A DNA stretch of 57,951 nt from CAYNWK01 sp964400875 (GTDB lineage Bacteria > Chloroflexota > Anaerolineae > Anaerolineales > UBA4823). Location: the NCBI GenBank assembly GCA_964400875.1, contig CAYNWK010000010.1:1-57951 (forward strand), read 5' to 3'. A program made the translations under genes and the position numbers. Below are positions 10,321 through 18,826 of the stretch, piece by piece. Below the pieces are notes generated by a model. It ran no database searches, was not told the origin of the DNA, and saw only the letters and a list, made by a program, of their open reading frames with translations. Each line of letters begins with the position of its first letter. The stretch's first letter is position 1.

Positions 10321-10361
10321 AAATAGCGCCTTCCGGCGATGTCCGCCGGAAGGCGCTATTT
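10321..10361. terminator. Perfect 18-bp-stem hairpin after the SARP regulator
   Basis: Arms 10321-10338 and 10344-10361 are exact reverse complements (AAATAGCGCCTTCCGGCG on the left) around a 5-base loop. The A-rich left flank and T-rich right end make it a bidirectional intrinsic terminator. It lies 32 bases beyond the stop. Confidence 0.8.
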
Positions 10362-10438
10362 CCTATACCGTTTCCTATACCACCTTTGAATAGAATCCTC
10401 ACAGGCGTACGAACAAACTCTATCCAAAGGAGGACAGT

Positions 10439-11821
10439 ATGAAACGCCATGTGACGATCTCGATTTTGGCGGTATTGATGTTTTTGGCAGCCTGCAGCAC
10501 AACCGGCACACCTACGCCGGTCCCGCAGATCCGCCCAACGGACCCCCCAAAAGAAGCCCCCGAGCCAACCGACGCGCTGGGTCCTAAGGAGACCCCAGTA
10601 GTGGAGGAACCAGAACCGGACCAGGGAACATCGATCACCGATCCCTCGACCCTGATCGGCACCTGGCACGGTGATGCTGGCGGCTGGATGGTCCTCCGCC
10701 AGGACGGCAGTTTCCGCGGGGCTTTCAACGAGCGCGAATTGTTCAACACCAAACCGGGCGATAATGCTTTCTGGAACGGAACTTACCGGTTCGAAGACGG
10801 CCAGATCAGCTTCGAGGAATCCTCACACCGCTGCGATGCGGGGATAGTCGGCGCTTATCAAGCTTACCAGCTGGAGGACGGTAGCGTGCGGTACGAGCTG
10901 GTCAGCGACGAATGCGACATGCGGATCAACACTCTGCTCGGGCAGCGAGTCGAGCCGGTCATCGAGGTCCTCTGGGAAAAGACCTCCGATGAGGCCCCCT
11001 ACGCCATGGGCTGGTTTCGTTCAATCGAATTGCCCTTCATTCCTCACGACATCGCCGCGGCGGTCGATGGCAGCCTCTACGCGGTCGAGCTGGGCGCGCC
11101 GATAGTTCACAAGCTGGACTCGGAGGGGAACCCGCTTGCCAGCTGGGGCGGAGCAGGGAGCGAGGCGGGCCAATTTGCTTTCGACCCGCCCCCCGATGGA
11201 CCTCCTTTAGATGGCGGCTTTCTCGTAGTCGGCCCTAATGGCAACGTGTACGTCTCCGACTCGTACAACCACCGGGTACAGGTCTTCGATTCGGAGGGGG
11301 ATTTCCTGGCAATATGGGAGCGCTACGGCCCCGAAGACACACCGTTCGAAAGCCTCGGTCCGATCAGCGCCGATGATCAGGGAAATATCTACGTGGCGGA
11401 CTTCAGCGGGGTGCACCAGTTCGACGCCGAGGGCGTTTACCTCCAGACGCTGCAGGCAGCCGGTGAGGTCGCCATAGACAGCCAGGGCAACCTGTACACC
11501 ACCGTGGCTTTCGAGGGCATTGCGCTGAAGTTGCCGGCGGGAGGGGGAGAGCCGCAAATATGGGGAAGCGCCGGGATGGAAAACGGCCAGTTCGAAACGC
11601 CCATGTGGGTCGTGGTCGGCCCAGACAACACGGTTTACATCGCCGATCACAGCGGTAGGGTTCAGCAGTTCGACTCACAGGGCAACTTCATGGCAGTCTG
11701 GTCCGATCCCTCCAACGGTGATGGGCCACTGGCCGGACCGGCGTCGCTGGCGCAGGACACGGAAGGCAATATCTATGTGGCCGCCAAAGACCGCACAACG
11801 GTCTACGTGCTCCGGCCGTGA
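10439..11821 (+). CDS. NHL-repeat beta-propeller lipoprotein
   Basis: A 460-residue exported lipoprotein. The N terminus MKRHVTISILAVLMFLAAC gives a signal peptide with lipobox LAAC (Cys about residue 19), then a Pro/Thr/Glu-rich linker to residue 60. About residues 70-170 form a small domain with WHGDAGGWMVLRQDGSF, as in lipocalin-like stress modules. Residues about 190-460 contain NHL-type repeats of the form G-x-VYVSDSYNHRVQVFDSEGDF, IYVADFSGVHQFDAEG and VYIADHSGRVQQFDSQGNF, which fold as a beta-propeller. The start ATG follows AAAGGAGG. It probably acts as a cell-surface binding or sensing protein; the ligand is unknown. A hairpin directly after the stop suggests a single-gene transcript. 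Confidence 0.85.
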   Translation: MKRHVTISILAVLMFLAACSTTGTPTPVPQIRPTDPPKEAPEPTDALGPKETPVVEEPEPDQGTSITDPSTLIGTWHGDAGGWMVLRQDGSFRGAFNERELFNTKPGDNAFWNGTYRFEDGQISFEESSHRCDAGIVGAYQAYQLEDGSVRYELVSDECDMRINTLLGQRVEPVIEVLWEKTSDEAPYAMGWFRSIELPFIPHDIAAAVDGSLYAVELGAPIVHKLDSEGNPLASWGGAGSEAGQFAFDPPPDGPPLDGGFLVVGPNGNVYVSDSYNHRVQVFDSEGDFLAIWERYGPEDTPFESLGPISADDQGNIYVADFSGVHQFDAEGVYLQTLQAAGEVAIDSQGNLYTTVAFEGIALKLPAGGGEPQIWGSAGMENGQFETPMWVVVGPDNTVYIADHSGRVQQFDSQGNFMAVWSDPSNGDGPLAGPASLAQDTEGNIYVAAKDRTTVYVLRP

Positions 11822-11830
11822 ATAGTTTAG

Positions 11831-11866
11831 GTGATGTTTTGGCGGGCTGCTCTGCCAAAACATCAC
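11831..11866. terminator. 13-bp-stem hairpin after the NHL lipoprotein gene
   Basis: GTGATGTTTTGGC (11831-11843) pairs exactly with GCCAAAACATCAC (11854-11866) over a 10-base loop, nine bases after the stop at 11821. There is no run of T after it, so it may be a terminator or a processing/stability stem. It separates the lipoprotein gene from the nucleotidyltransferase. Confidence 0.65.
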
Positions 11867-11916
11867 TAACTTCACCTTCTCTCCCACTCTGGGCACTACG
11901 GTCAATCACACAGACA

Positions 11917-12762
11917 ATGGATCTGATTGCGAAACGGATTGCAAATTGGGCAGCTTCCCGGCCCGAAATCCGCCTGATTCTGGTGGTCGGCTCGCGAGCC
12001 CGCCTCTCCCCCCAGGCTGACGAATGGGCCGACCTCGATCTGCACCTGTTTTGCACTTCCTGTCAAAAACTGTTAGAGGACCCGGGTTGGCTGGAGAATA
12101 TCGCCGACGTGTGGGTCTGGTTCACGGAGCAGATAGAACCTGAGATCCCCCAACTCCTGGTCTTATTTGAAGGCGGGGAAAAGGTCGACTTCGCTTTTCC
12201 TCCCCTGGCCATGCTGCAGAGCTTCAGCGAGGCAGGGGAACTGGACGAAATCCACACTCGCGGGTTCAAAGTCCTTATCGACAAGGACGGGTGGGCCGAA
12301 CGGCTGCCTGCGCCCTGCAACCGGTCTCCTTATCGAGATCCTCCCTCCGAAGAGGCCTTCCGCCGCGTGGTGGATGGATTCTTTTACGGCGCGGTGTACG
12401 TCGCCAAACAGATCCAGCGAGGAAATTTATGGGTCGCCAAGTTCAGGGATTGGGCGATGAAAACGGACCTGCTGCAAATGATGGAATGGCACGCATGGGT
12501 GATACACGGGCCGGAGTATGACACCTATTACGACGGGCACCTCATGTACGCCTGGGCAGAGACCGAAACCTGGGAAGGTCTGCACCGCTGCTTCGGGGGA
12601 TTCGGCGCACACGGGAGCTGGCAGGCCTTGTTCGCGAGCGTGGAGGTCTTCCGTCGGCTGGCGTTACAAACCGCCCTGCTTTGGCGTTACGAATATCCGG
12701 CCGCGCTGGATCGGAGGGTCAGCGCGTATCTTGAAGGGCTGTACGATAGGGATAAAATTTGA
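11917..12762 (+). CDS. ANT(6)-like nucleotidyltransferase (streptomycin adenylyltransferase family)
   Basis: A 281-residue protein matching the aminoglycoside 6-adenylyltransferase family in length and layout. The nucleotidyltransferase core reads LILVVGSRARLSPQADEWADLDLHLF, giving G-S-R-A and the two metal-binding acidic residues D-x-D, followed by the helical C-terminal domain (WRYEYP near the end). The open frame extends upstream to 11818, but that part crosses the hairpin at 11831-11866. The ATG at 11917 begins the family-typical N terminus MDLIAKRIANWA and is chosen. Adenylylation of an aminoglycoside is known for the family; many chromosomal homologues in environmental bacteria have no proven substrate, so resistance is only a possibility. 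Confidence 0.8.
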   Translation: MDLIAKRIANWAASRPEIRLILVVGSRARLSPQADEWADLDLHLFCTSCQKLLEDPGWLENIADVWVWFTEQIEPEIPQLLVLFEGGEKVDFAFPPLAMLQSFSEAGELDEIHTRGFKVLIDKDGWAERLPAPCNRSPYRDPPSEEAFRRVVDGFFYGAVYVAKQIQRGNLWVAKFRDWAMKTDLLQMMEWHAWVIHGPEYDTYYDGHLMYAWAETETWEGLHRCFGGFGAHGSWQALFASVEVFRRLALQTALLWRYEYPAALDRRVSAYLEGLYDRDKI

Positions 12763-12895
12763 GTTGTTTCACGTGAGACCCGCGGGGGGTGGTAGGGTGC
12801 TCAGGTCCTCCCGTGACCCGCGGAGCGGGAGAGCTGAGTAACAACGCAGGAGCATCGTCACCAGAGACGTCTTTAAAATCCAGTATACTTACCTT

Positions 12896-13654
12896 ATGAG
12901 CCAAACCTGCGCAGTGCACTGGCTGGGCACGCTGGATTACCAGGAGGCCTGGGATCTGCAGAACCGGCTGGCGGGCGAGATCGCCGCCGGGGAGCGCCCG
13001 CCGACCCTGCTGCTGCTCGAGCACCCGCACACCTACACCTTCGGACGCAGCGGTCACGCCGAGAACCTGCTGTGGGACGAGGCTGAGCTGCAGCGCCGAG
13101 GGGTGAGCGTGCACTGGGTGGATCGCGGCGGCGACGTGACCTACCACGGTCCCGGGCAGCTGGTCGGATACCCGCTGATCCCGCTGGCGACCGGCGGGCT
13201 GGCGAATCGATCGGAGAACAGCTCCCCACGCCTGCCCCAGGCCGATTACGTCGGCTACCTGCGGCAGATTGAGAGCACCCTGATCGGCGCGCTGGCGCAG
13301 CTGGGGGTCGCCGGGGGTCAGGTCAAGGGACTGACCGGGGTGTGGGTGCAGCCCAACGTGCGCTCGCGCTGCATCGACTGCCCGCCTGAGGAGCGCCACA
13401 AGCCAGCCAAGATCGCCGCCATCGGCGTCAAGGTGGACGTCCACGGGATCAGCCGGCACGGCTTCGCCTTGAACGTGGACCCGGAGATGAGCTACTGGGA
13501 GGGGATCGTCGGCTGCGGGCTGGAGGGCTACCCGGTTACCAGCCTGGCCGAGCTGCTCGACCCGGTCCCGGAGATGGACCGGGTCATCGCGGCGGTGACG
13601 GACGAATTCGGGCGGGTTTTCGACTTCAACATGGCTGACAAGGCTTTGGCCTGA
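12896..13654 (+). CDS. lipB: Lipoyl(octanoyl) transferase
   Basis: LipB moves the octanoyl group from acyl carrier protein to the lipoyl domains of 2-oxoacid dehydrogenases and the glycine cleavage H protein. Conserved blocks are complete: EHPHTYTFGRS, DRGGDVTYHGPGQLVGYP, TGVWV, KIAAIGVKV with the catalytic lysine, HGFALNV, and the catalytic cysteine in IVGCGLEG. At 252 residues it is slightly longer than usual, because of a 20-residue insertion around residue 140 (RSRCIDCPPEERHKP) between TGVWV and the lysine block, which contains two extra cysteines. No lipA is adjacent. The gene stands alone between the nucleotidyltransferase and the FHA gene. Confidence 0.95.
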   Translation: MSQTCAVHWLGTLDYQEAWDLQNRLAGEIAAGERPPTLLLLEHPHTYTFGRSGHAENLLWDEAELQRRGVSVHWVDRGGDVTYHGPGQLVGYPLIPLATGGLANRSENSSPRLPQADYVGYLRQIESTLIGALAQLGVAGGQVKGLTGVWVQPNVRSRCIDCPPEERHKPAKIAAIGVKVDVHGISRHGFALNVDPEMSYWEGIVGCGLEGYPVTSLAELLDPVPEMDRVIAAVTDEFGRVFDFNMADKALA

Positions 13655-13669
13655 TTCCTTTATTTTTGT

Positions 13670-13698
13670 TTGACACTTAGATTAAAAAACAGTACACT
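13670..13698 (+). promoter_or_regulatory. Sigma-70-type promoter of the FHA gene
   Basis: TTGACA (13670-13675), a 17-base spacer and TACACT (13693-13698) stand 16 bases after lipB and about 90 bases before the FHA start codon. The -35 is consensus and the spacing is optimal. Confidence 0.75.
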
Positions 13699-13789
13699 TA
13701 TGACCATCGCAAAGCTCCCCGCTCTGCGAGGTCGAGTTAGCGCGGCCAGAAAACAACACGCCTACCCTGCAGGCCACCAGGAGAAGGAT

Positions 13790-14428
13790 ATGGCTTCACA
13801 AACCTACCAGCTGATGATGAAATCCGGCCCAACGCCGGGCAAGGTTTACCCCCTGGAAAAATCCGTGCTGGACATCGGCCGGGACGTGGCCAACGACGTG
13901 GTGGTGAACGACGCCGAAGTCTCCCGCCGACACGCCAGGCTGACTCAGCAAGCCGGCAGCTACGTCTTGGAAGACCTGGGCTCCACCAACGGTACCTTCG
14001 TAGACGGCAAGCGCCTGACCGGCCCGCACTGGCTGCAGCCAGGCGAAACCATCATGCTGGGGGAAAACGTAAGCCTTGAATTCGAAGCCGTGCGTCCGGA
14101 ATACGATCCGGACGCCACCATGGTCGGCGCGCCCTCCCAACCCGCCCGCGAGCCAGCCGAAACCTATATCCCCCCGTCGCCGGCTTATTCACCGCCGCCC
14201 CCGCCCTCGATCCCGGAACCAGTTTACTCCGGACGGCTGCCTGAAAACCAGCCCGAACCGTACGCTCCGCCGCTGGAGGACGAGGCCGACAACCGCCAGC
14301 GCACCTGGCTGCTGGCCGGCTGCGGGTGCCTGGTGATCCTGTCGTGCATCGTCCTGGTCGGGGCGCTGTATTACATCGACGCCAACTTCTTGTGGTGCGA
14401 TTTATTCCCCTTCATCCCTGGCTGCTGA
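13790..14428 (+). CDS. FHA-domain membrane protein
   Basis: A 212-residue protein with an N-terminal forkhead-associated domain (about residues 20-100) that binds phosphothreonine peptides. Visible FHA marks are LDIGRDVANDVVVND, the SRRHARL block and the LGSTNGTFVDGKRL block, so the phosphate-binding Arg, Ser and Asn are present. A Pro-rich linker (about residues 115-165) leads to a single C-terminal membrane span and a short cysteine-containing tail. The FHA domain should face the cytosol. The start ATG at 13790 has AGGAGAAGG just upstream; the longer open frame from 13670 begins inside the promoter and is rejected. A partner Ser/Thr kinase is not in the window. Confidence 0.88.
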   Translation: MASQTYQLMMKSGPTPGKVYPLEKSVLDIGRDVANDVVVNDAEVSRRHARLTQQAGSYVLEDLGSTNGTFVDGKRLTGPHWLQPGETIMLGENVSLEFEAVRPEYDPDATMVGAPSQPAREPAETYIPPSPAYSPPPPPSIPEPVYSGRLPENQPEPYAPPLEDEADNRQRTWLLAGCGCLVILSCIVLVGALYYIDANFLWCDLFPFIPGC

Positions 14429-16063
14429 AAAATGCAGAAGCCCCCTCGCATTGAGAGCGACGGGGGCTTTTTTATTGATCGCCAGGACCAAACCCGCCGG
14501 ACTCAGGTCCGGCGGACTTAAGTCTGAAGGGTCCAGTTTGCCCTTTTCGTAGGCATCCAGGGCGCGGTCGATCGTTGAGAGCGTTCGTTCCACCAGGGCA
14601 TAATCGCCGGACTGCAGCTCAGCGTCCGCCTGCACCAATAGGGTCTCCAAGGCGACGTTGACCGGCGCGGTGGGATGGCGCAAGAAGTCCGCCACGATGC
14701 CGCGCTGGCGCATCTCTTCCCCCGAGGGCAGCCAGGCGGTGAGGAAATAGGCCGAGGGATCCAACAGCTGCTGGTAGCGGCGCACATCGTCATAGAGGTT
14801 GATCGTCAGGCGAACGTCGTCGTACACATCGGGGATCACGTGACGACGGTACAAGTTCGCCAGGAACTGATCCTCCAGCTGGCTGAAGGTGATCCCGAGA
14901 TGCTCCTGTAAGGAGGCGTCGATGGCCTGGGCCGTGCTCTCCGCTTCGGGGACGTTCCGATAAAAATCGTTGAAGGCGTCCCAACCCCACTGCTTGACCA
15001 TGAATTCGATCAACGCACCGGCTTCCAGGTAGCCGATTTCGTGCTGGGAGTTGTAAAAATCTTTCGCCAGCGCCTCCAGCGGGATGTAGCGACCCTGGTC
15101 GATCAGGGCAGCGGCGCGAGCCATGAGCGGCTCGGGCTTGTAATGCCCGCCGGAGAGATACACCGCCAAGCCTTCGACGAACATGGGTGGGCGGTTCTCG
15201 CCGCCCAACCGCCGGTCGAGTATGTGGATCATCTCGTGGTGCAGCACCTGGGCGAAGTTATTCCCGGCGTAGTTGCGGTCCAGATAAGAGATGTAAATCT
15301 CGTCGCCGGCAAAACCTCCATGCCCCAATACCCTGGGAAGCAGCACCACGAGGATCGGCTCTTCGAAGCCGACGTTTAACTGGGCACGAGCTGCGGCGGC
15401 CTGCTCGTCCGCCTGGGCGAGCAAGCCCGGCAGGTCACGCGCCCCTGCTGTGCCGGTGATGTAGTGGATCACGCAGCAGTCGCTCTCGGCGGTCTCCCAC
15501 TCGGCGCTGGCGCCCGGCGCGGGCGGTTCGGCCAGCGCGACGGTTTGAGTCCAGTCGAGCATACTCGAGTCGAGGCCACTCGACCGGACGTGGAAGGCCA
15601 GCTGGTATGCGCCGCCCGGCAGATCGGAGGTGTCCCAGACCCAGCGTAGGGTGGCCTGGATGCGCCCGGCGATGCCGTAAGGGCCGAAGCCGGCGGAGCC
15701 GATTTCCTGGTCGCCCAGCGAGACTTCTATTTTGGCCTTTTCATCCAGCTCCAAACCAGGCCGGGCGATCACCTCCATGCTCACCAGGTCGCCGGCGTAT
15801 AACCCGCCGTCCGGGTGGAAGCGGACCTCGAAGGCGCCCACGGCGGCTTGCGGAGTCGTCGTCGCCAGCGGAGCTCCCGTTGGGACGGAGGTAACCTCGT
15901 CGGTGGGTGAGGCCTCCGCCGGCTCGGTCGCGGTGCTTTGCGCGGCCGGCGCGGCAGCCGTGCGGAGCGGTTGAAGCGAGGTTCGCGGTTCGCCCAGCAG
16001 CGGCGCGGTCAGCGTCTGGCAGGCGATCAACAGCAAAACGATCAAGGCTAAAAACCGGCGCAT
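14402..16063 (-). CDS. Gluzincin (peptidase MA-like) lipoprotein
   Basis: A 553-residue exported protein with signal peptide and lipobox LLLIAC (MRRFLALIVLLLIACQ) and an Ala/Thr/Pro-rich linker. A beta-rich region follows (about residues 90-180), then a zinc-peptidase domain with HHEMIHILDRRLGG (HEMIH, HExxH form) and the glutamate of FVEGLAVYLSGG about 20 residues downstream. This arrangement matches the peptidase-MA-like gluzincins. The ATG at 16063 begins a clean signal peptide; the frame extends to 16111 but adds residues before the signal. Its stop at 14402 lies inside the 3' end of the convergent FHA gene, an antiparallel overlap of 27 bases. Substrate unknown. Confidence 0.8.
   Translation of the reverse strand: MRRFLALIVLLLIACQTLTAPLLGEPRTSLQPLRTAAAPAAQSTATEPAEASPTDEVTSVPTGAPLATTTPQAAVGAFEVRFHPDGGLYAGDLVSMEVIARPGLELDEKAKIEVSLGDQEIGSAGFGPYGIAGRIQATLRWVWDTSDLPGGAYQLAFHVRSSGLDSSMLDWTQTVALAEPPAPGASAEWETAESDCCVIHYITGTAGARDLPGLLAQADEQAAAARAQLNVGFEEPILVVLLPRVLGHGGFAGDEIYISYLDRNYAGNNFAQVLHHEMIHILDRRLGGENRPPMFVEGLAVYLSGGHYKPEPLMARAAALIDQGRYIPLEALAKDFYNSQHEIGYLEAGALIEFMVKQWGWDAFNDFYRNVPEAESTAQAIDASLQEHLGITFSQLEDQFLANLYRRHVIPDVYDDVRLTINLYDDVRRYQQLLDPSAYFLTAWLPSGEEMRQRGIVADFLRHPTAPVNVALETLLVQADAELQSGDYALVERTLSTIDRALDAYEKGKLDPSDLSPPDLSPAGLVLAINKKAPVALNARGLLHFSAARDEGE
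14438..14474 (+). terminator. Intrinsic terminator of the FHA gene
   Basis: AAGCCCCC-TCGC (14438-14449) pairs with GCGA-CGGGGGCTT (14457-14469), with one bulged base, and is followed by a T-run. It lies ten bases after the FHA stop, inside the 3' coding end of the convergent peptidase gene, so the last codons of that gene double as the terminator. Confidence 0.8.
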
Positions 16064-16070
16064 GGGGGTA

Positions 16071-16076
16071 ATTATA
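16071..16076 (-). promoter_or_regulatory. Consensus -10 element placed for leaderless transcription
   Basis: On the minus strand TATAAT ends only seven bases before the ATG of the gluzincin gene, with no Shine-Dalgarno in between. The transcript would begin at or next to the start codon. A TG lies just upstream of the hexamer, close to an extended -10; no good -35 is visible. Confidence 0.5.
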
Positions 16077-16166
16077 GCCAGTACCGAGCGGGTCTGCGCC
16101 TGCTGGTACAATTGCTAATGTCGCTCTCATCCCAAACTATCCACCAACTCCCATTGGAGGTTGTTT

Positions 16167-17237
16167 ATGTCCCACCTGTTCGTCCCCGGGCCGGTCGATG
16201 TCGCTACGGAAGTGCTCAATGCGCAAGCCCAGCCGATGCTGCCTCACCGCAGCCAAGCGTTCGAGGAGATCTTCCACCGGGCGCGCCGCAAAGCAGCCGA
16301 GCTGTTCTTCACCCAGGCGCGCCTGTTCGTGACCGCCTCCTCCGGCAGCGGCCTGCAAGAGGCGGCGGTGCGCAACCTGGCCAGGCAAGACGTGCTTTCG
16401 TGCATCAACGGCGCCTTCGGAAAGCGCTGGTACGACGTGGCCCTGTCCAACGGCAAGCAAGCCGAGCCCCTGGAGGTCGAATGGAGCAGGCCGCTCAGCC
16501 CGGAAGCGGTCGCTGCGGCGCTGGAGAAGAAACAGTACGAGATCGTCACCCTGGTGCACAACGAAACCTCCACCGGTCTGCAGAACCCGGTGCAGGAGAT
16601 CGCCGCCGCCGTCCACGAGACCAGCCCGGACACGTTGATCTGCGTCGACGCGGTCTCCTCCCTGGGCGGGGCCAAGATCGAGACGGACGCCTGGGGACTT
16701 GATCTGGTCTTAACCTCATCGCAAAAATGCCTGGCGCTGCCTCCCGGGCTCGGCCTGGCGGTGGTTTCCGAACGTGCATTGGCTTACGCCGAAGAGGTGC
16801 CGGACAGAGGCTGGTATTTCGACCTGGTTCGGCTGGCGAAACACCTGGACAAAGACTCCACCCCGGCCACGCCGGCCATCTCGCTGATCTACGCCCTGGA
16901 CGTGCAGATGGACCGCATCCTGGCGGAAGGCCTGGAAGCGCGCTTCGCGCGCCACAGCGCCATGGCGCGCCGGGTACAGGAATGGGCGCGGGCCCGCAAC
17001 CTGGACCTGTACGCGGCGGAGGGCTACCGCTCCCAGACCGTAACCACGGTGGCCAATACGCGGGAGATCGACGTGCCCGGGCTGAACGCTTTCCTGATGA
17101 AGGAAGATATGCGCATCGCCAACGGCTACGGGCCGCTGAAAAACAAGACCTTCCGCATCGCCCACATGGGGGAAACCCAAATGGAAGATATCGAACGCTT
17201 ATTGACGGTGATGGATGAGTTCATCGGATTGGCATGA
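16167..17237 (+). CDS. Class V PLP aminotransferase (serine/alanine-glyoxylate type)
   Basis: A 356-residue fold-type I enzyme of the serine-glyoxylate / serine-pyruvate aminotransferase group. Seen: LFVPGPVDV at the N terminus, TASSGSGLQEAA for phosphate binding, VHNETSTGLQNPV, ICVDAVSSLGGAKIETDAW with the PLP-ring aspartate, and LTSSQKCLALPPGL with the Schiff-base lysine. GGAGG at 16156-16160 sits six bases ahead of ATG 16167. The gene overlaps the next methyltransferase start by 23 bases, so the two are coupled although unrelated in function. It probably takes part in glycine/serine or photorespiratory-like glyoxylate metabolism; exact substrates cannot be fixed from sequence. Confidence 0.88.
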   Translation: MSHLFVPGPVDVATEVLNAQAQPMLPHRSQAFEEIFHRARRKAAELFFTQARLFVTASSGSGLQEAAVRNLARQDVLSCINGAFGKRWYDVALSNGKQAEPLEVEWSRPLSPEAVAAALEKKQYEIVTLVHNETSTGLQNPVQEIAAAVHETSPDTLICVDAVSSLGGAKIETDAWGLDLVLTSSQKCLALPPGLGLAVVSERALAYAEEVPDRGWYFDLVRLAKHLDKDSTPATPAISLIYALDVQMDRILAEGLEARFARHSAMARRVQEWARARNLDLYAAEGYRSQTVTTVANTREIDVPGLNAFLMKEDMRIANGYGPLKNKTFRIAHMGETQMEDIERLLTVMDEFIGLA

Positions 17238-18459
17238 GGTCGAGCTGACCACCCACACCTACGGCGGCGACTCGCTGGGCAGGCTGCCGGACGGACGGGC
17301 GGTCTTCGTCCCTTTCAGCTGGCCGGGGGAAACTGTGCGGGTCCGACTGGTGGAAGAAAAACGCGGTTTTGCGCGCGCAGAACTGCTGGAAGTAATCCAG
17401 CCGGCGCCAGAGCGGATCGAGCCGCGCTGCAAGCACTTCGGCCGCTGCGGCGGCTGCCACTACCAGCACATGCCTTACGAAGCTCAGCTGGAGGCTAAAG
17501 CAGCGATCGTGAGCGACCAGCTGACCCGCATCGGGAAGATCGAGGACCCACCGGTGCAGCCGACAGTCCCTTCGCCGCTGCCTGTCAACTACCGCAACTA
17601 CGTACAGTTCGCGCTCACGCCTGAGGGGGCATTGGGTTACCATGAGGCGATGGGTAACGAGGTCTTCCGGGTGGAGGAATGCTACCTGCCCGAGAGTCCG
17701 ATCAACCAGGTGTGGCCTTTGTTGGACATCGAAGGATTACCCGACCTGGAGCGAGTGGGGCTGCGGGTGGGGCAGGACGAAGACGTGATGGTGACCCTGG
17801 AAAGCTCGGGAGTCGAGCTGCCAGAATTGAGCATCGAAGAGCTGCCGCTGTCCGTCGTGCACCTGAGTCCGGCGGGTGGGTTGGTCTTGGGAGGCAGCGA
17901 TCACCTGGTGATGGAAGTGCTGGAACGTGAATTTCAGGTCTCAGCCGGATCATTTTTCCAGGTCAACACGCCCATGGCGGCGGCGCTGGTCGAGCACCTG
18001 CTGGCCGAGCTCGAAGTGAGCGGTGAGGACACGGTGGTGGAAGGATACGCCGGCGTCGGATTGTTCAGCGCCTTCCTGGCGCAGCGCGCCGGGCGGCTGA
18101 TCGCCGTCGAAGAGTCGGCGCAAGCGTGCGATGACTTCGAAGTCAACCTAGAAGAATTCGAAAACGTGGACCTGTATGAAGGCGCTGCACAGGATGTATT
18201 ACCCGTCCTGGCAGAAGGAGCACGCATTATCGTCGTGGACCCCCCGCGCACTGGGCTGCACCGCTACGCGCTGGACGCTATCCTGGAATTGAGTCCACAG
18301 CTTATAGCCTACGTTTCCTGCGACCCGGCGACCCTGGCGAGGGATGCGCGCCGGCTCGTGGAGGGCGGCTACAGCTTGCAAAAGATCACACCGTTCGACT
18401 TGTTCCCCCAAACGTATCACATCGAGACCGTAAGCCTCTGGAGAAAGCAGGACCGCTGA
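17215..18459 (+). CDS. RlmD/TrmA-family 23S rRNA (uracil-C5) methyltransferase
   Basis: A 414-residue SAM-dependent RNA m5U methyltransferase. An N-terminal TRAM domain (about residues 5-60) is followed by the iron-sulfur cluster motif CKHFGRCGGCHYQ (C-x5-C-x2-C), with a fourth cysteine in VEECYLP. The C-terminal Rossmann domain has VVEGYAGVGLFSAFLA for SAM binding, IIVVDPPRTGL and AYVSCDPATLARD, which holds the catalytic nucleophile Cys. The 4Fe-4S cluster places it with RlmC/RlmD rather than TrmA; which uridine is modified is not deducible. Start ATG 17215 lies within the previous gene. Confidence 0.9.
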   Translation: MSSSDWHEVELTTHTYGGDSLGRLPDGRAVFVPFSWPGETVRVRLVEEKRGFARAELLEVIQPAPERIEPRCKHFGRCGGCHYQHMPYEAQLEAKAAIVSDQLTRIGKIEDPPVQPTVPSPLPVNYRNYVQFALTPEGALGYHEAMGNEVFRVEECYLPESPINQVWPLLDIEGLPDLERVGLRVGQDEDVMVTLESSGVELPELSIEELPLSVVHLSPAGGLVLGGSDHLVMEVLEREFQVSAGSFFQVNTPMAAALVEHLLAELEVSGEDTVVEGYAGVGLFSAFLAQRAGRLIAVEESAQACDDFEVNLEEFENVDLYEGAAQDVLPVLAEGARIIVVDPPRTGLHRYALDAILELSPQLIAYVSCDPATLARDARRLVEGGYSLQKITPFDLFPQTYHIETVSLWRKQDR

Positions 18460-18725
18460 TCCGGTCCCTAGAGCGCTTATCAGTTTAAGGGATCGATCTC
18501 CGAAGGGCTAGAAACGAATCAGGCGCGGCGCGGAAAAAATCGATACACATAATGCAAGGTTGAGTTGCCTTCAAAGAACGACTTGGGTGGGAAAAATCGT
18601 CGAGAGCGACTGAACATCTACCCCTTTCTATAAATTACTGAACAACCCATTCATTCGGATTTTTGCACTCGGGAAAGAATCACATAAATTCCGAGTATTT
18701 TAACATTCGATTCGTCGATTCCCTC

Positions 18726-18755
18726 TTGACTTAGAACATTTGTTCATGATATAGT
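18726..18755 (+). promoter_or_regulatory. Promoter of the FtsK/HerA-like ATPase operon
   Basis: TTGACT (18726-18731), an 18-base spacer and TATAGT (18750-18755), about 75 bases before the ATG. A LexA-type palindrome fills most of the spacer, so a bound repressor would block polymerase. The rest of the 367-base gap from 18460 is AT-rich with no gene visible. Confidence 0.7.
18734..18745. promoter_or_regulatory. LexA/SOS-type operator, copy 1
   Basis: GAACATTTGTTC matches the Gram-positive type SOS (Cheo) box GAAC-N4-GTTC exactly and is a 5-2-5 palindrome. It lies between the -35 and -10 hexamers. Confidence 0.65.
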
Positions 18756-18771
18756 ATGGCTACGAATGACA

Positions 18772-18783
18772 GAACACATGTTC
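18772..18783. promoter_or_regulatory. LexA/SOS-type operator, copy 2
   Basis: GAACACATGTTC is a second exact GAAC-N4-GTTC; with its flanks it becomes AGAACA-CA-TGTTCT, a perfect 14-base palindrome. It lies 38 bases after copy 1, just inside the expected transcript. Confidence 0.65.
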
Positions 18784-18826
18784 TAATGTTGCTCAACCCA
18801 TAAGAATCTTCTCAAAGGCTGCACAC

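Noticed and set aside
12781..12840. GGGTGGTAGGG segment resembling a T-box core before lipB
   Set aside because: It lacks the T-box sequence GGTGGNACCGCG, a specifier loop and a terminator, and lipB is not a usual T-box target.
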